Shown: positions 1 to 6,201, numbered from the stretch's first letter. The stretch is 6,401 bases of DNA from Fimenecus sp051881395 (GCA_051881395.1 JBJEPU010000176.1:1-6401); one strand, 5' to 3'. Translations and numbers: made by a program. The notes: generated by a model from the sequence alone, not told the origin.

Positions 1-2
1 CG

Positions 3-41
3 CAGACATTTCCCCTAACAGGGGAATCACCCCGCCCTACC
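3..41. repeat. Left arm of a ~40-bp inverted repeat
   Basis: This 39-bp stretch, starting CAGACATTTCCCC and ending GCCCTACC, reappears in reverse complement at 6350-6389. The two differ only by one extra C in a C-run (four here, five on the right). Inside it TTCCCC (10-15) and GGGGAA (21-26) form a 6-bp stem with a TAACA loop. There is no gene in it. It looks like a copy of a dispersed intergenic repeat rather than a transposon end, since no transposase lies between the arms; that reading is inference. Confidence 0.8.
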
Positions 42-92
42 GTATAAATTGCCCCTACACACCCCATTTTGTTCTCCTACACGCTCTGTCAC

Positions 93-136
93 AACAAAAC
101 AACACCCCGCAGACATACAAAATGTCTGCGGGGTGT
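93..136 (-). terminator. Rho-independent terminator of the EF-G-like gene
   Basis: A perfect 15-bp stem joins ACACCCCGCAGACAT (102-116) to its complement (122-136) across a 5-nt loop. Read on the minus strand, the 3' arm is followed at once by the U-rich run TGTTTTGTTGTG. It lies about 185 bp past the stop codon of the EF-G-like gene, with no other gene between, so it most likely ends that transcript. On the plus strand it is followed by GTTTATATAATTT, so it may also stop transcription entering from the left. The stem carries CGCAGACAT, which also forms positions 1-9. Confidence 0.8.
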
Positions 137-200
137 GTTTATATAATTTCATACAACTTTGCGGAATGCGTCACCGATTTTTTCCTACACGATGTCATTT

Positions 201-250
201 CCAATCGAGAGGATAAAGTAAGGAATCCCAATCGTGTAAACCAACGATTT
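201..250. repeat. Degenerate 50-bp direct repeat, copy A
   Basis: This copy starts CCAATCGAGAGG and shares that 12-mer, a GTAAnG-ATCCC middle and a GTAAACC-ACGATT end with copy B at 269-318. The copies need a 1-bp gap near the middle to align. Within it AATCGT (230-235) and ACGATT (244-249) can form a 6-bp hairpin. It lies in the 3' untranslated part of the EF-G-like transcript. I recognise no named repeat family. Confidence 0.6.
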
Positions 251-253
251 GCC

Positions 254-269
254 GTCGCGCAGACGCGAC
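254..269. repeat. Short GC hairpin between the two direct repeats
   Basis: GTCGCG (254-259) and CGCGAC (264-269) form a perfect 6-bp stem with a CAGA loop. It lies between the direct repeats and overlaps the first base of copy B. It has no U-tract on either side, so it is not a terminator by itself; it may be structure in the transcript's 3' region or part of the repeat unit. Confidence 0.5.
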
Positions 270-318
270 CAATCGAGAGGTTTTGTAAAGCATCCCTACA
301 AAGTAAACCTACGATTCA
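269..318. repeat. Degenerate 50-bp direct repeat, copy B
   Basis: This is the second copy of the unit at 201-250, offset by 68 bp and ending 2 bp before the stop codon of the minus-strand GTPase gene. It shares CCAATCGAGAGG and GTAAACC-ACGATT with copy A. Its own inverted repeat is TTTGTA (282-287) with TACAAA (297-302), so the two copies keep hairpin potential with different stems. Confidence 0.6.
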
Positions 319-319
319 A

Positions 320-2389
320 TTATTCCGCTTTTTCGGCGGCGCGGTCGGCAATCACCTTGTCGGCAACCTCTTTCGGGGCTTGCTCATAGCGGGCAAAGGC
401 GAAGGTGAACGACCCTCTGCCTGCCGTTACCGAGCGTAGGACGGTTGAAAAGTCGCCCATTTCCGCCATCGGTACTTCGGCGACAAGCTCCTGCATTTTC
501 GGCTCGTCTGCCGGTCCCATACCGAGCACTCTGCCGCGGCGTTTGGTGACATCGCCCATAATGTCGCCCAAATTGTCGTCGGGCATTAAGGCGTTGAGCG
601 TGCCAATCGGCTCCAAAATCGCTACATCGGCGTTGGGCATTGCATTTTTAAAGCAAAGCGACGCCGCAGTTTTAAACGCCATTTCGGACGAGTCCACGGG
701 GTGGTAAGAGCCGTCATAGAGCGTCGCTTTCAAGCCGACCATCGGGTAGCCTGCCGCAAAGCCTTTTTCGACGCATTCGCGCAAGCCTTTTTCAACGGCA
801 GGGAAGAAGTTCTTCGGCACGGAACCGCCGACAACTGCGGTTTCAAAGACCAAATCGTCGCTGTCGCAGGGCTCGAACTTAATCCAAACATCACCGAACT
901 GCCCGTGACCGCCCGACTGTTTCTTGTGTCTGCCCTGTGCCTCGACTTTTTTGCGCACGGTTTCGCGGTAGGCGACCTTCGGCACTTCCAAAGTGACCTC
1001 CACGCCGAATTTGTTTTTGAGCTTCGACACAATCACATCCAAATGCTGTTCGCCGAGCCCCGACAAAATCTGTTCGCGCGTTTCGGTGTTGTTCGTATAG
1101 CGAATGGTGGGGTCTTCCTCCATTAAGCGCTGCAAGCCTGCGGCAACCTTTTCTTCCTCGCCCTTTTTGGAGACTTTAATCGCCATCGACAGGCACGGCT
1201 CGGGGAAGTCCACACCCTGTAATTTCAATATGTTCTTCGGGTCGCAAAGCGTGTCGCCCGTTTTCACACCGGCAAGCTTCGTCAAAACGCCGATGTCGCC
1301 CGCGGGGATTTCTTTCGCGTCCTCCTGCTTTGCGCCTTTGACGGTGACGATTTTGCCGATTTTCTCATTCTCGCCCGTACGCGGGTTGTATGCGACGGAA
1401 TCCGCCGTCAGCTTGCCCGAAATCACCTTAAAGAACGACATTTTGCCGACAAACGGGTCGGCAACGGTTTTAAAGCATACCGCGGCAAGCGGCCCTGCCT
1501 CGTTACAGGGCAGAATATTGACATCGCCGTTTTCATATTCGGCGTCCTCACCCGCATACCCGTATGCGCCGGGGGCAGACCACGCAAGCCCGTACAAAAG
1601 CTGGTCGACTGCGGCACCGGTCAAGCCCGAAACCGCGTAAACGGGATAAATCGAGCCGTCAAAAATGCCGATGCAAAGCCCCTTTAAGATTTCCTCTTTG
1701 GTAAAGGCTTCGCCCTCAAAGAATTTTTCCATCAGCGCGTCGTCGGTGGTGGCGACCGCTTCCATAAATGCCGAAGTCATTTCTGCAATGACGGGGTCGT
1801 CGGGCATATCGACCTTTTGCGCTTTGCCGTCGGTATAGGCATATGCCATACCCGTCATCAGGTTGACATAGCATTTGACGAGATTGCCCTCCATATAGGG
1901 GATAATCGTCGGGCAAAGCTTGTTGCCGTAAACCTCTTTGAGCGCGTCAAAGGTTTTGTAAAAACTGCGGTGGTCGGAGTCGGTTTTGGTGATGGCAAAG
2001 AATTTTGCCGCGCCGCTTTTTTCGGCGGCTTTGAATGCCTTTTCCGTGCCGACGTCTACGCCCGAGCCCGCCGAGGTGACAATCAAAACGGCTTCCGCCG
2101 CGCGCACAGCCTCCGCCGCGCCGCCCGCAAAGTCAAACAGACCGGGGGCGTCAATGATGTTTAATTTGGTATTGTCCCATTCAATCGCCGCCATTGCAGA
2201 GGAAACCGAGGATTTACGGCGTTTTTCTTCCGCGTCAAAATCCAAAACGGTGTTGCCGTCTGCCACGCGACCGAGACGGTCGGTTGCGCCCGCCGTATAG
2301 AGCATCGCTTCGCAAAGGGTGGTTTTGCCCTTGCCGCCGTGCCCGACAACCGCGATATTGCGTATGTTATTTGCGCTGTAAGCTTTCAT
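320..2389 (-). CDS. EF-G-like translational GTPase (EF-G-2 type)
   Basis: This encodes a 689-residue cytoplasmic GTPase of the elongation factor G family. The five-domain layout is complete: G domain about 1-275 with P-loop GHGGKGKT (16-23), switch I RRKSSV (57-62), G3 DAPG (80-83), G4 TKTD (134-137) and a likely G5 SGL (254-256); domain II about 290-385; domain III with GLGEQHLDV (444-452); domain IV with PKVAYRET (470-477), GGHGQFGDV (493-501) and the YHPVDSSE tip loop (562-569); domain V with RRGRVLGM (617-624). It resembles the second EF-G of Thermus (EF-G-2) more than the housekeeping protein, because GHGG replaces the usual AHID, DAPG replaces DTPG, and TK replaces NK in G4. It is not beside rpsL, rpsG or tuf, which also points to a paralogue. 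Its exact role (translocation, recycling or stress) cannot be read from the sequence. The start at 2389 has AGGAGG 7 nt upstream; an in-frame ATG at 2422 has no such site. It is transcribed alone, divergent from the two-component genes. Confidence 0.93.
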   Translation of the reverse strand: MKAYSANNIRNIAVVGHGGKGKTTLCEAMLYTAGATDRLGRVADGNTVLDFDAEEKRRKSSVSSAMAAIEWDNTKLNIIDAPGLFDFAGGAAEAVRAAEAVLIVTSAGSGVDVGTEKAFKAAEKSGAAKFFAITKTDSDHRSFYKTFDALKEVYGNKLCPTIIPYMEGNLVKCYVNLMTGMAYAYTDGKAQKVDMPDDPVIAEMTSAFMEAVATTDDALMEKFFEGEAFTKEEILKGLCIGIFDGSIYPVYAVSGLTGAAVDQLLYGLAWSAPGAYGYAGEDAEYENGDVNILPCNEAGPLAAVCFKTVADPFVGKMSFFKVISGKLTADSVAYNPRTGENEKIGKIVTVKGAKQEDAKEIPAGDIGVLTKLAGVKTGDTLCDPKNILKLQGVDFPEPCLSMAIKVSKKGEEEKVAAGLQRLMEEDPTIRYTNNTETREQILSGLGEQHLDVIVSKLKNKFGVEVTLEVPKVAYRETVRKKVEAQGRHKKQSGGHGQFGDVWIKFEPCDSDDLVFETAVVGGSVPKNFFPAVEKGLRECVEKGFAAGYPMVGLKATLYDGSYHPVDSSEMAFKTAASLCFKNAMPNADVAILEPIGTLNALMPDDNLGDIMGDVTKRRGRVLGMGPADEPKMQELVAEVPMAEMGDFSTVLRSVTAGRGSFTFAFARYEQAPKEVADKVIADRAAEKAE

Positions 2390-2396
2390 AAAAGAG

Positions 2397-2402
2397 CCTC
2401 CT
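2397..2402 (-). promoter_or_regulatory. Ribosome-binding site that fixes the GTPase start
   Basis: Read on the minus strand this is a perfect AGGAGG, 7 nt before the ATG at 2389. It lies inside the reading frame extended to the upstream ATG at 2422, so it argues for the shorter, 689-residue product. Confidence 0.85.
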
Positions 2403-2463
2403 AAAATCAGTCCCTGCCGCATCTATATGAAAAACATATAATTTTTTCAGCAAGTATGTAAAA

Positions 2464-2492
2464 ATTGTAGCATATATGCATAAAAATAGCAA
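2464..2492 (-). promoter_or_regulatory. SigA-type promoter of the EF-G-like gene
   Basis: On the minus strand, TTGCTA (2492-2487) is followed after exactly 17 bp by TACAAT (2469-2464), preceded by TGC, an extended -10. Transcription would start near 2457 and give a leader of about 68 nt. The spacer holds a perfect 10-bp palindrome GCATATATGC (2470-2479). In the leader, TATATG/CATATA (2424-2429 and 2435-2440) make a weak A/T hairpin that is not a clear riboswitch. Confidence 0.65.
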
Positions 2493-2543
2493 CCATATTT
2501 TTCGTAGAATTTGTAAAACCGTTCGACACAGTGCAGAGGCTGC

Positions 2544-2562
2544 GTTGTAAGAAAGTTGTAAC
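2544..2562. promoter_or_regulatory. Putative response-regulator operator (tandem direct repeat)
   Basis: GTTGTAA occurs twice (2544-2550 and 2555-2561), 4 bp apart, so 11 bp from start to start. This phasing, one half-site per helical turn, is typical of OmpR/PhoB-family regulators that bind as head-to-tail dimers. In WalR terms (TGTWAH-N5-TGTWAH) it reads TGTAAG-N5-TGTAAC, one base off. It ends 12 bp before the -35 of the small membrane gene. A third near-copy, TTTGTAA, lies at 2510-2516. Binding by the regulator encoded at 2941-3630 is inference. Confidence 0.5.
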
Positions 2563-2573
2563 CTTTTTGCACC

Positions 2574-2601
2574 TTGTTTTGTTAGATTTTTTTGCTATAA
2601 A
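2574..2601 (+). promoter_or_regulatory. Promoter of the small membrane protein / two-component set
   Basis: An extended -10, TGC-TATAAA (2593-2601), has a weak -35 TTGTTT (2574-2579) 16 bp upstream. An alternative pairing is TTGTTA (2579-2584) with TAGGAT (2602-2607), 17 bp apart. The poor -35 fits a promoter that needs an activator at the direct repeat just upstream. Transcription would begin near 2608. Confidence 0.5.
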
Positions 2602-2612
2602 TAGGATAAACC

Positions 2613-2642
2613 AAACTGCTGTGCGGCATATTGCCGCAGTTT
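2613..2642 (+). promoter_or_regulatory. Leader hairpin touching the ribosome-binding site
   Basis: Two exclusive folds are possible. One is a perfect 7-bp stem TGCGGCA (2622-2628) with TGCCGCA (2632-2638) and a TAT loop. The other pairs AAACTGC (2613-2619) with GCAGTTT (2636-2642) on top of GGCA/TGCC, giving 11 bp with a 5-nt bulge. The second fold ends directly against the AGGAGGG site (2643-2649), so it could affect ribosome access. It has no U-run, so it is not a terminator. Confidence 0.55.
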
Positions 2643-2655
2643 AGGAGGGTACAGT

Positions 2656-2850
2656 ATGCTTTTGTGTATTTCGATTGCCGTCATTTTAAGCGGCGCGGCG
2701 GTTTCGCTGTTCGTCACCTGGGCAAGGCAAAGATTCCCGAGGCTGAAAAACGGTTGCGAGGGCGCATATGCCGTCGGCTATTCGCTTTCGGCATTCGGCG
2801 CAGTCGCGCTGTACGGTGTGCTGTCGGGGCAAATTGTGTTGCCGGCATAA
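2656..2850 (+). CDS. Small two-helix membrane protein, function unknown
   Basis: This encodes 64 residues that I do not recognise as a named family. It has an excellent Shine-Dalgarno site, AGGAGGG (2643-2649), 6 nt before the ATG, and its own candidate promoter, so it is likely real. A hydrophobic helix (about 2-22) and a second one (about 37-58, rich in Ala, Gly, Val and Leu) flank a basic loop containing WARQRFPRLKNG (22-33). By the positive-inside rule this loop is cytoplasmic and both ends face outward: a hairpin in the membrane. It lies 90 bp upstream of the response regulator on the same strand with no strong terminator between, so co-transcription with the two-component genes is plausible. 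It might modulate the kinase in the membrane, or be an unrelated target gene; nothing in the protein decides this. Confidence 0.75.
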   Translation: MLLCISIAVILSGAAVSLFVTWARQRFPRLKNGCEGAYAVGYSLSAFGAVALYGVLSGQIVLPA

Positions 2851-2867
2851 AAATGTGTTTACGGGGT

Positions 2868-2895
2868 TTCGCAAACGGAGAAAATCTGCTATGAT
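2868..2895 (+). promoter_or_regulatory. Possible second promoter in front of the response regulator
   Basis: An extended -10, TGC-TATGAT (2887-2895), has a weak -35 TTCGCA (2868-2873) at 16 bp. It would start transcription near 2902, about 40 nt before the regulator, and allow the two-component genes to be made without the small membrane protein. The -35 matches only four of six bases, so support rests mainly on the -10. Confidence 0.4.
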
Positions 2896-2940
2896 ACTGT
2901 TACAAGCAAAACGCAAATGAAAAAATGAGGGGAAACGGAT

Positions 2941-3630
2941 ATGTATACGGTTTTAATTTGTGATGACGACAAGGCGATTTTGGAGTCTTTGGAAATCTAT
3001 TTGCATTTAGAGGGGTACGAGGTCGTGAAAGCGACCAACGGCGAGGAGGCGCTTGCGGCGGCGCGGGCACACGAAATTCATTGTATCATTCTCGATATTA
3101 TGATGCCGGGGCTTGACGGCTTAAACGCTACCTTGCAGCTGCGCGAGTTTAACAATGTGCCGATTATTCTGCTTTCCGCCAAAAGCGAGGATACCGACAA
3201 AATCACAGGGCTTTCGTTCGGTGCAGATGATTATGTGACGAAGCCCTTTAACCCGTTGGAGCTGATGGCGCGCGTTAAATCGCAAATTCGCCGTTATGCG
3301 ACCTTGGGGAGCATGGAAACGCGCGAAAATGTGTTGACCACGGGCGGGCTGTCGCTCGACCCCGAGGCAAAAGAGGTTATGCTCGACGGCGAAGCGGTGC
3401 ATTTGACCGCAACCGAGTACGGCATATTGGAACTGTTGATGAAAAATATGGGCAGGGTGCTGTCCACCAATCAAATTTACGAAGCGGTTTGGAATGAGCC
3501 GGCGTTTTCGAGCGAGAAAACCGTGACGGTACATATCCGCCGTATCCGCGAAAAAATCGAAATCAACCCGAAAGAACCAAAGTATTTAAAGGTGGTGTGG
3601 GGCATTGGATACAAAATCGAACGGTATTAA
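2941..3630 (+). CDS. OmpR/PhoB-family response regulator
   Basis: This encodes a 229-residue cytoplasmic transcription factor, the normal length for the family. The receiver domain (about 3-115) has the acidic pocket DDD (8-10), phosphoacceptor Asp52 in LDIMMPGLDG, Ser79 in the switch position, Tyr98 and the invariant Lys101 in KPF. A linker leads to a winged-helix DNA-binding domain (about 128-228) with LTATEYGILELLMKN (155-169), a recognition helix in TVTVHIRRIREKI (194-206) and the closing wing VWGIGYKIE (219-227). All key residues are present, so it should be phosphorylated and bind tandem direct repeats as a dimer. The ATG is preceded by GAGGGG (2927-2932) with 8-nt spacing. The kinase gene begins inside its last codons, so the two are translationally coupled and act as a pair. 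It resembles VanR-type regulators; the stimulus and target genes are unknown. Confidence 0.95.
   Translation: MYTVLICDDDKAILESLEIYLHLEGYEVVKATNGEEALAAARAHEIHCIILDIMMPGLDGLNATLQLREFNNVPIILLSAKSEDTDKITGLSFGADDYVTKPFNPLELMARVKSQIRRYATLGSMETRENVLTTGGLSLDPEAKEVMLDGEAVHLTATEYGILELLMKNMGRVLSTNQIYEAVWNEPAFSSEKTVTVHIRRIREKIEINPKEPKYLKVVWGIGYKIERY
3590..3607 (+). promoter_or_regulatory. Ribosome-binding site and TTG start of the kinase gene
   Basis: AGGTGG (3590-3595) lies 9 nt before the TTG at 3605 and within the end of the regulator gene. The alternative start, ATG at 3644 (residue 14), would remove the overlap but has no recognisable Shine-Dalgarno site in front. Either start leaves the first membrane helix intact. 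I prefer TTG, with moderate certainty. Confidence 0.5.
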
Positions 3631-6115
3631 ATACAGCTACGGTATGAAAGTCACGGCGTTCCTGCTTGCCGCATTGTGCGTGCTGTCGAGCGCCTGGTGC
3701 TGTGTGGAAATCACCAAAATGCTGCACGATTACGGCTGGAAAAATCTTTTGGTGCGCGAAAATGCCGCGTTTTCCGACACGGCAATGTTTTATAACGAAC
3801 TTGCCACCGCCGCAAAGCAGGTGAAATACGGCGCGCTGGCAGGCACTTGGGAAGAAGAACGCGCCGAAAATTATGACACGCTCGAAGCGGAACAGGCACG
3901 CGCGCTCGAACAGTTCCGCGCATTTCAGGCGCAGTCGGAAAAAGAGGCGAGAGACCTGTATACGTATACGGAGGAAAGCGCCGTGGAATATGAAACCACT
4001 ATGCCCGTAGCGGTAACCAACGCTTTCGGGGAAGCGGTCAGCACCACTTCGGCGTCAAGCGCGTATTTTGACGAAACAGAGGCGCAAGCGTATTTGGAAA
4101 CCTGCCAGATGGTATACCACTTCCGGTATTTTTCGGAAGTGGCGCTTCCCCTCAATTACACGATGACCGAAGACGAGGTTTCAGAAAATATTGAAACGGT
4201 TTATAACAGCCACCTTGCCGCGGCAAAGCGGGCGTTTGAGTCGAGCGTGGTGATTGCGAATGAAAAGCTGTCGCACTATGTCAATTTTCGGTATTTGGCG
4301 GTAAACAGCCAAACGGGCGAAGTGTTTACAAACTGCCAAACGCCTGTGAAAACGCCCGAGGAATTCTACGCGCTGTTTGAAAACAGCCCTGCCGCTTGGG
4401 TGCTGGGCGTTTCCGCCGAACGGGGCGTGGTGTATTATTCCGACGCGGTGTCTGTGGACACGCTGTATGATACGGAAGTACAGGAAATCGGCTATGACAG
4501 CCTGCCCGATTGGCTCGGCAGTACATTCGGTGACGACGGCTTTGATATTTACCTTTGTGCGGATTTACCCTTTGAACCGGGAGACGCGCTTTACACCGCC
4601 TCACAAACCTTTTACAACAATACCAATCGGCTTGGTTACTTACTGTATGTGGCAATGCTGTTGCTTGCGGCGGCGCTTCTGCTTTCCATTTATTTGGTGC
4701 TGGTTGCGGGGCGCGTACGCGAACTGGACGGCGTGCAATTCTCGGTGTTGGATAAAATCCCGACCGACCTGCATTTTATCCTTTCTTGGGGGCTGGCCTT
4801 TCTCGGGCTGTTCGGTGCGGCGGCGCTGTTGGACGCGTATGTATTTGACGATGCGGCCACCTATTATATCCGCAATGTTTCGCTTTTGTGTTTAGGCATT
4901 GCGCTCTTGTGCGCGGCGGTGTATGCCGTGCTAATGGAGTGGTTCACTTCCACGGCAAAGTTTGCAAAAGCAAAACAATCCTTTGTACTCTCTATGCTGA
5001 CGGCGAAAATTTTACTGTGGCTGTTTAAAAAATGCAAGGATTTCGGCAGTTGGGCAAAGCAAAAACTGCAAAAGGCAAAACGCATTACGGCATATCAACC
5101 CGAGCGCCTGCCGCAAAAGGCGTGGCTGTTTGTGGCACTGTATGTGGGCGTCAATGCGATTTTGGCGTTGCTTTTATCCACAAGCGGCTCTTGGTTTTTC
5201 ACATTGCTGTGCATTGTCGCGGTCAATGTGGTGGCGTTGGTTTTGATATGGAAATATGTGCGTGCGCTGGACGAAATTATTGTTGCCGCCGAGCAAAGCA
5301 AATCGGGTGAAACGTCCAAAGACCTTGACACCGCATCTATGCCCGAGCCGTTAAAGGCGTTGGCGCAAAATTTAAACTATACGCAAGAGGAAATGCAAAA
5401 GGCCGTGCAGGAGGCGGTAAAGGGCGAGCGGATGAAAACCGAGCTGATTACCAATGTTTCGCACGATTTGAAAACCCCGCTGACCTCGATTATTTCCTAT
5501 GTGGATTTGCTGAAAAAGTGCGATATACTCGATACAGATGCGCAAAAATACATTTCGGTGCTGGACGAAAAGTCCATTCGCTTAAAACGGTTGATTGAGG
5601 ATTTGGTCGAGGCGTCAAAGGCGTCTTCGGGCGCGGTGACGCTGAATAAAATGCAAGTCAATTTGTATGAGCTTGCCGTGCAGGCAGTCGGCGAAATGGA
5701 AGACGGCTTTACCGAACGAAATTTGCAAATCGTGTTAAACGAGCCTGCCGAAGCACCTGTGGTGTTTGCCGACAGCCAAAAGACCTGGCGCATTATGGAT
5801 AACCTGCTTTCCAATGCGCGCAAATATTCGCTTTCGGGCTCTCGCGTTTATATCAATGTGGAAAAGATTGCAGACAGCGGCGTGTTCACAATTAAAAATG
5901 TTTCCGGCGCGGCGCTGAATATCGACCCCGACGAGCTGACACAGCGCTTTGTGCGCGGCGATGCCTCGCGTACCTTAGAGGGCAGTGGGCTGGGGCTGTC
6001 GATTGCCAAAGACCTTTGCCGCTTGCAGGACGGTGAGCTGAAACTCGAAATCGACGGCGATTTATTCAAGGCGACGGTTTCTCTGCCGCTGTATCACGGC
6101 GAGCCGTTGCAATAA
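3605..6115 (+). CDS. Large membrane sensor histidine kinase, VanS-like core
   Basis: This encodes 836 residues that sense a signal and phosphorylate the adjacent regulator. A first membrane helix (about 16-36) is followed by an extracytoplasmic domain of some 305 residues (37-342). That domain begins with a charged, coiled-coil-prone stretch (82-118) and ends in a beta-rich part (about 225-330) that may be Cache-like. Five more helices follow (about 343-367, 391-411, 425-445, 506-525, 528-549), with a Lys-rich cytoplasmic segment (446-505). A degenerate HAMP-like linker leads to the HisKA domain, with phosphoacceptor His620 in NVSHDLKTPLTS; Asp621 and Thr624 fit a kinase/phosphatase motif. 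The ATPase domain has an N box (DNLLSNARKYS, 732-742), RFVRGDASR (781-789) and G2 GSGLGLSIAK (793-802). The expected DxGxG (G1) is replaced by IKNVSG (763-768), as I recall from a subset of clostridial kinases, so activity is probably kept. It overlaps the regulator by 26 bp. The ligand is unknown; the fold assignment of the sensor is weak. Confidence 0.93.
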   Translation: MDTKSNGIKYSYGMKVTAFLLAALCVLSSAWCCVEITKMLHDYGWKNLLVRENAAFSDTAMFYNELATAAKQVKYGALAGTWEEERAENYDTLEAEQARALEQFRAFQAQSEKEARDLYTYTEESAVEYETTMPVAVTNAFGEAVSTTSASSAYFDETEAQAYLETCQMVYHFRYFSEVALPLNYTMTEDEVSENIETVYNSHLAAAKRAFESSVVIANEKLSHYVNFRYLAVNSQTGEVFTNCQTPVKTPEEFYALFENSPAAWVLGVSAERGVVYYSDAVSVDTLYDTEVQEIGYDSLPDWLGSTFGDDGFDIYLCADLPFEPGDALYTASQTFYNNTNRLGYLLYVAMLLLAAALLLSIYLVLVAGRVRELDGVQFSVLDKIPTDLHFILSWGLAFLGLFGAAALLDAYVFDDAATYYIRNVSLLCLGIALLCAAVYAVLMEWFTSTAKFAKAKQSFVLSMLTAKILLWLFKKCKDFGSWAKQKLQKAKRITAYQPERLPQKAWLFVALYVGVNAILALLLSTSGSWFFTLLCIVAVNVVALVLIWKYVRALDEIIVAAEQSKSGETSKDLDTASMPEPLKALAQNLNYTQEEMQKAVQEAVKGERMKTELITNVSHDLKTPLTSIISYVDLLKKCDILDTDAQKYISVLDEKSIRLKRLIEDLVEASKASSGAVTLNKMQVNLYELAVQAVGEMEDGFTERNLQIVLNEPAEAPVVFADSQKTWRIMDNLLSNARKYSLSGSRVYINVEKIADSGVFTIKNVSGAALNIDPDELTQRFVRGDASRTLEGSGLGLSIAKDLCRLQDGELKLEIDGDLFKATVSLPLYHGEPLQ

Positions 6116-6135
6116 TTTAGGCTATATGCAATGCG

Positions 6136-6180
6136 AAACACGGGCAATTCCTCTTGTTGGGGAATTGCCCGTGTTTGTGT
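6136..6180 (+). terminator. Strong hairpin terminator after the two-component genes
   Basis: AAACACGGGCAATTCC pairs perfectly with its complement and two further pairs (one G-U) extend it to 18 bp (6136-6153 with 6159-6176) around a TTGTT loop. The arm ends in GTGTTT followed by GTGT, a modest U-tract. It starts 20 bp after the kinase stop codon. The A-run on the 5' side (GAAACA) gives it some terminator character in the other direction too. Confidence 0.75.
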
Positions 6181-6201
6181 GGATGAATTTGGATTTGTAT
6201 T

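Noticed and set aside
201..318. CRISPR array
   Set aside because: Only two degenerate units with differing internal sequence, no regular spacers and no cas genes.
122..439. Plus-strand 105-codon open frame across the GTPase 3' end
   Set aside because: It starts in the terminator stem, has no ribosome-binding site, runs through repeats and overlaps the real gene antisense.
701..1640. Long plus-strand open frames (141 and 178 codons) opposite the GTPase gene
   Set aside because: They are antisense shadows of a clearly conserved EF-G reading frame; the products show no domain and no start signals.
320..2389. Tet(M)-type ribosomal protection protein (tetracycline resistance)
   Set aside because: The domains are of EF-G-2 type, with no mobile context or leader peptide; nothing specific to Tet proteins was seen.
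2390..2422. GTPase start at the upstream ATG (2422)
   Set aside because: It would place the perfect AGGAGG inside the coding region and has no Shine-Dalgarno of its own.
2834..2860. Terminator between the small membrane gene and the regulator
   Set aside because: Only a 5-bp GGCAA/TTGCC stem inside the end of the coding region and no U-run; readthrough is expected.
3121..3534. 137-codon minus-strand frame opposite the regulator gene
   Set aside because: It is antisense to a complete response regulator and has no start context or recognisable domain.
4377..4895. 172-codon open frame inside the kinase gene, different frame
   Set aside because: Its composition (many Cys, Arg, Trp, Pro) is typical of an out-of-frame translation and the kinase frame explains the DNA.
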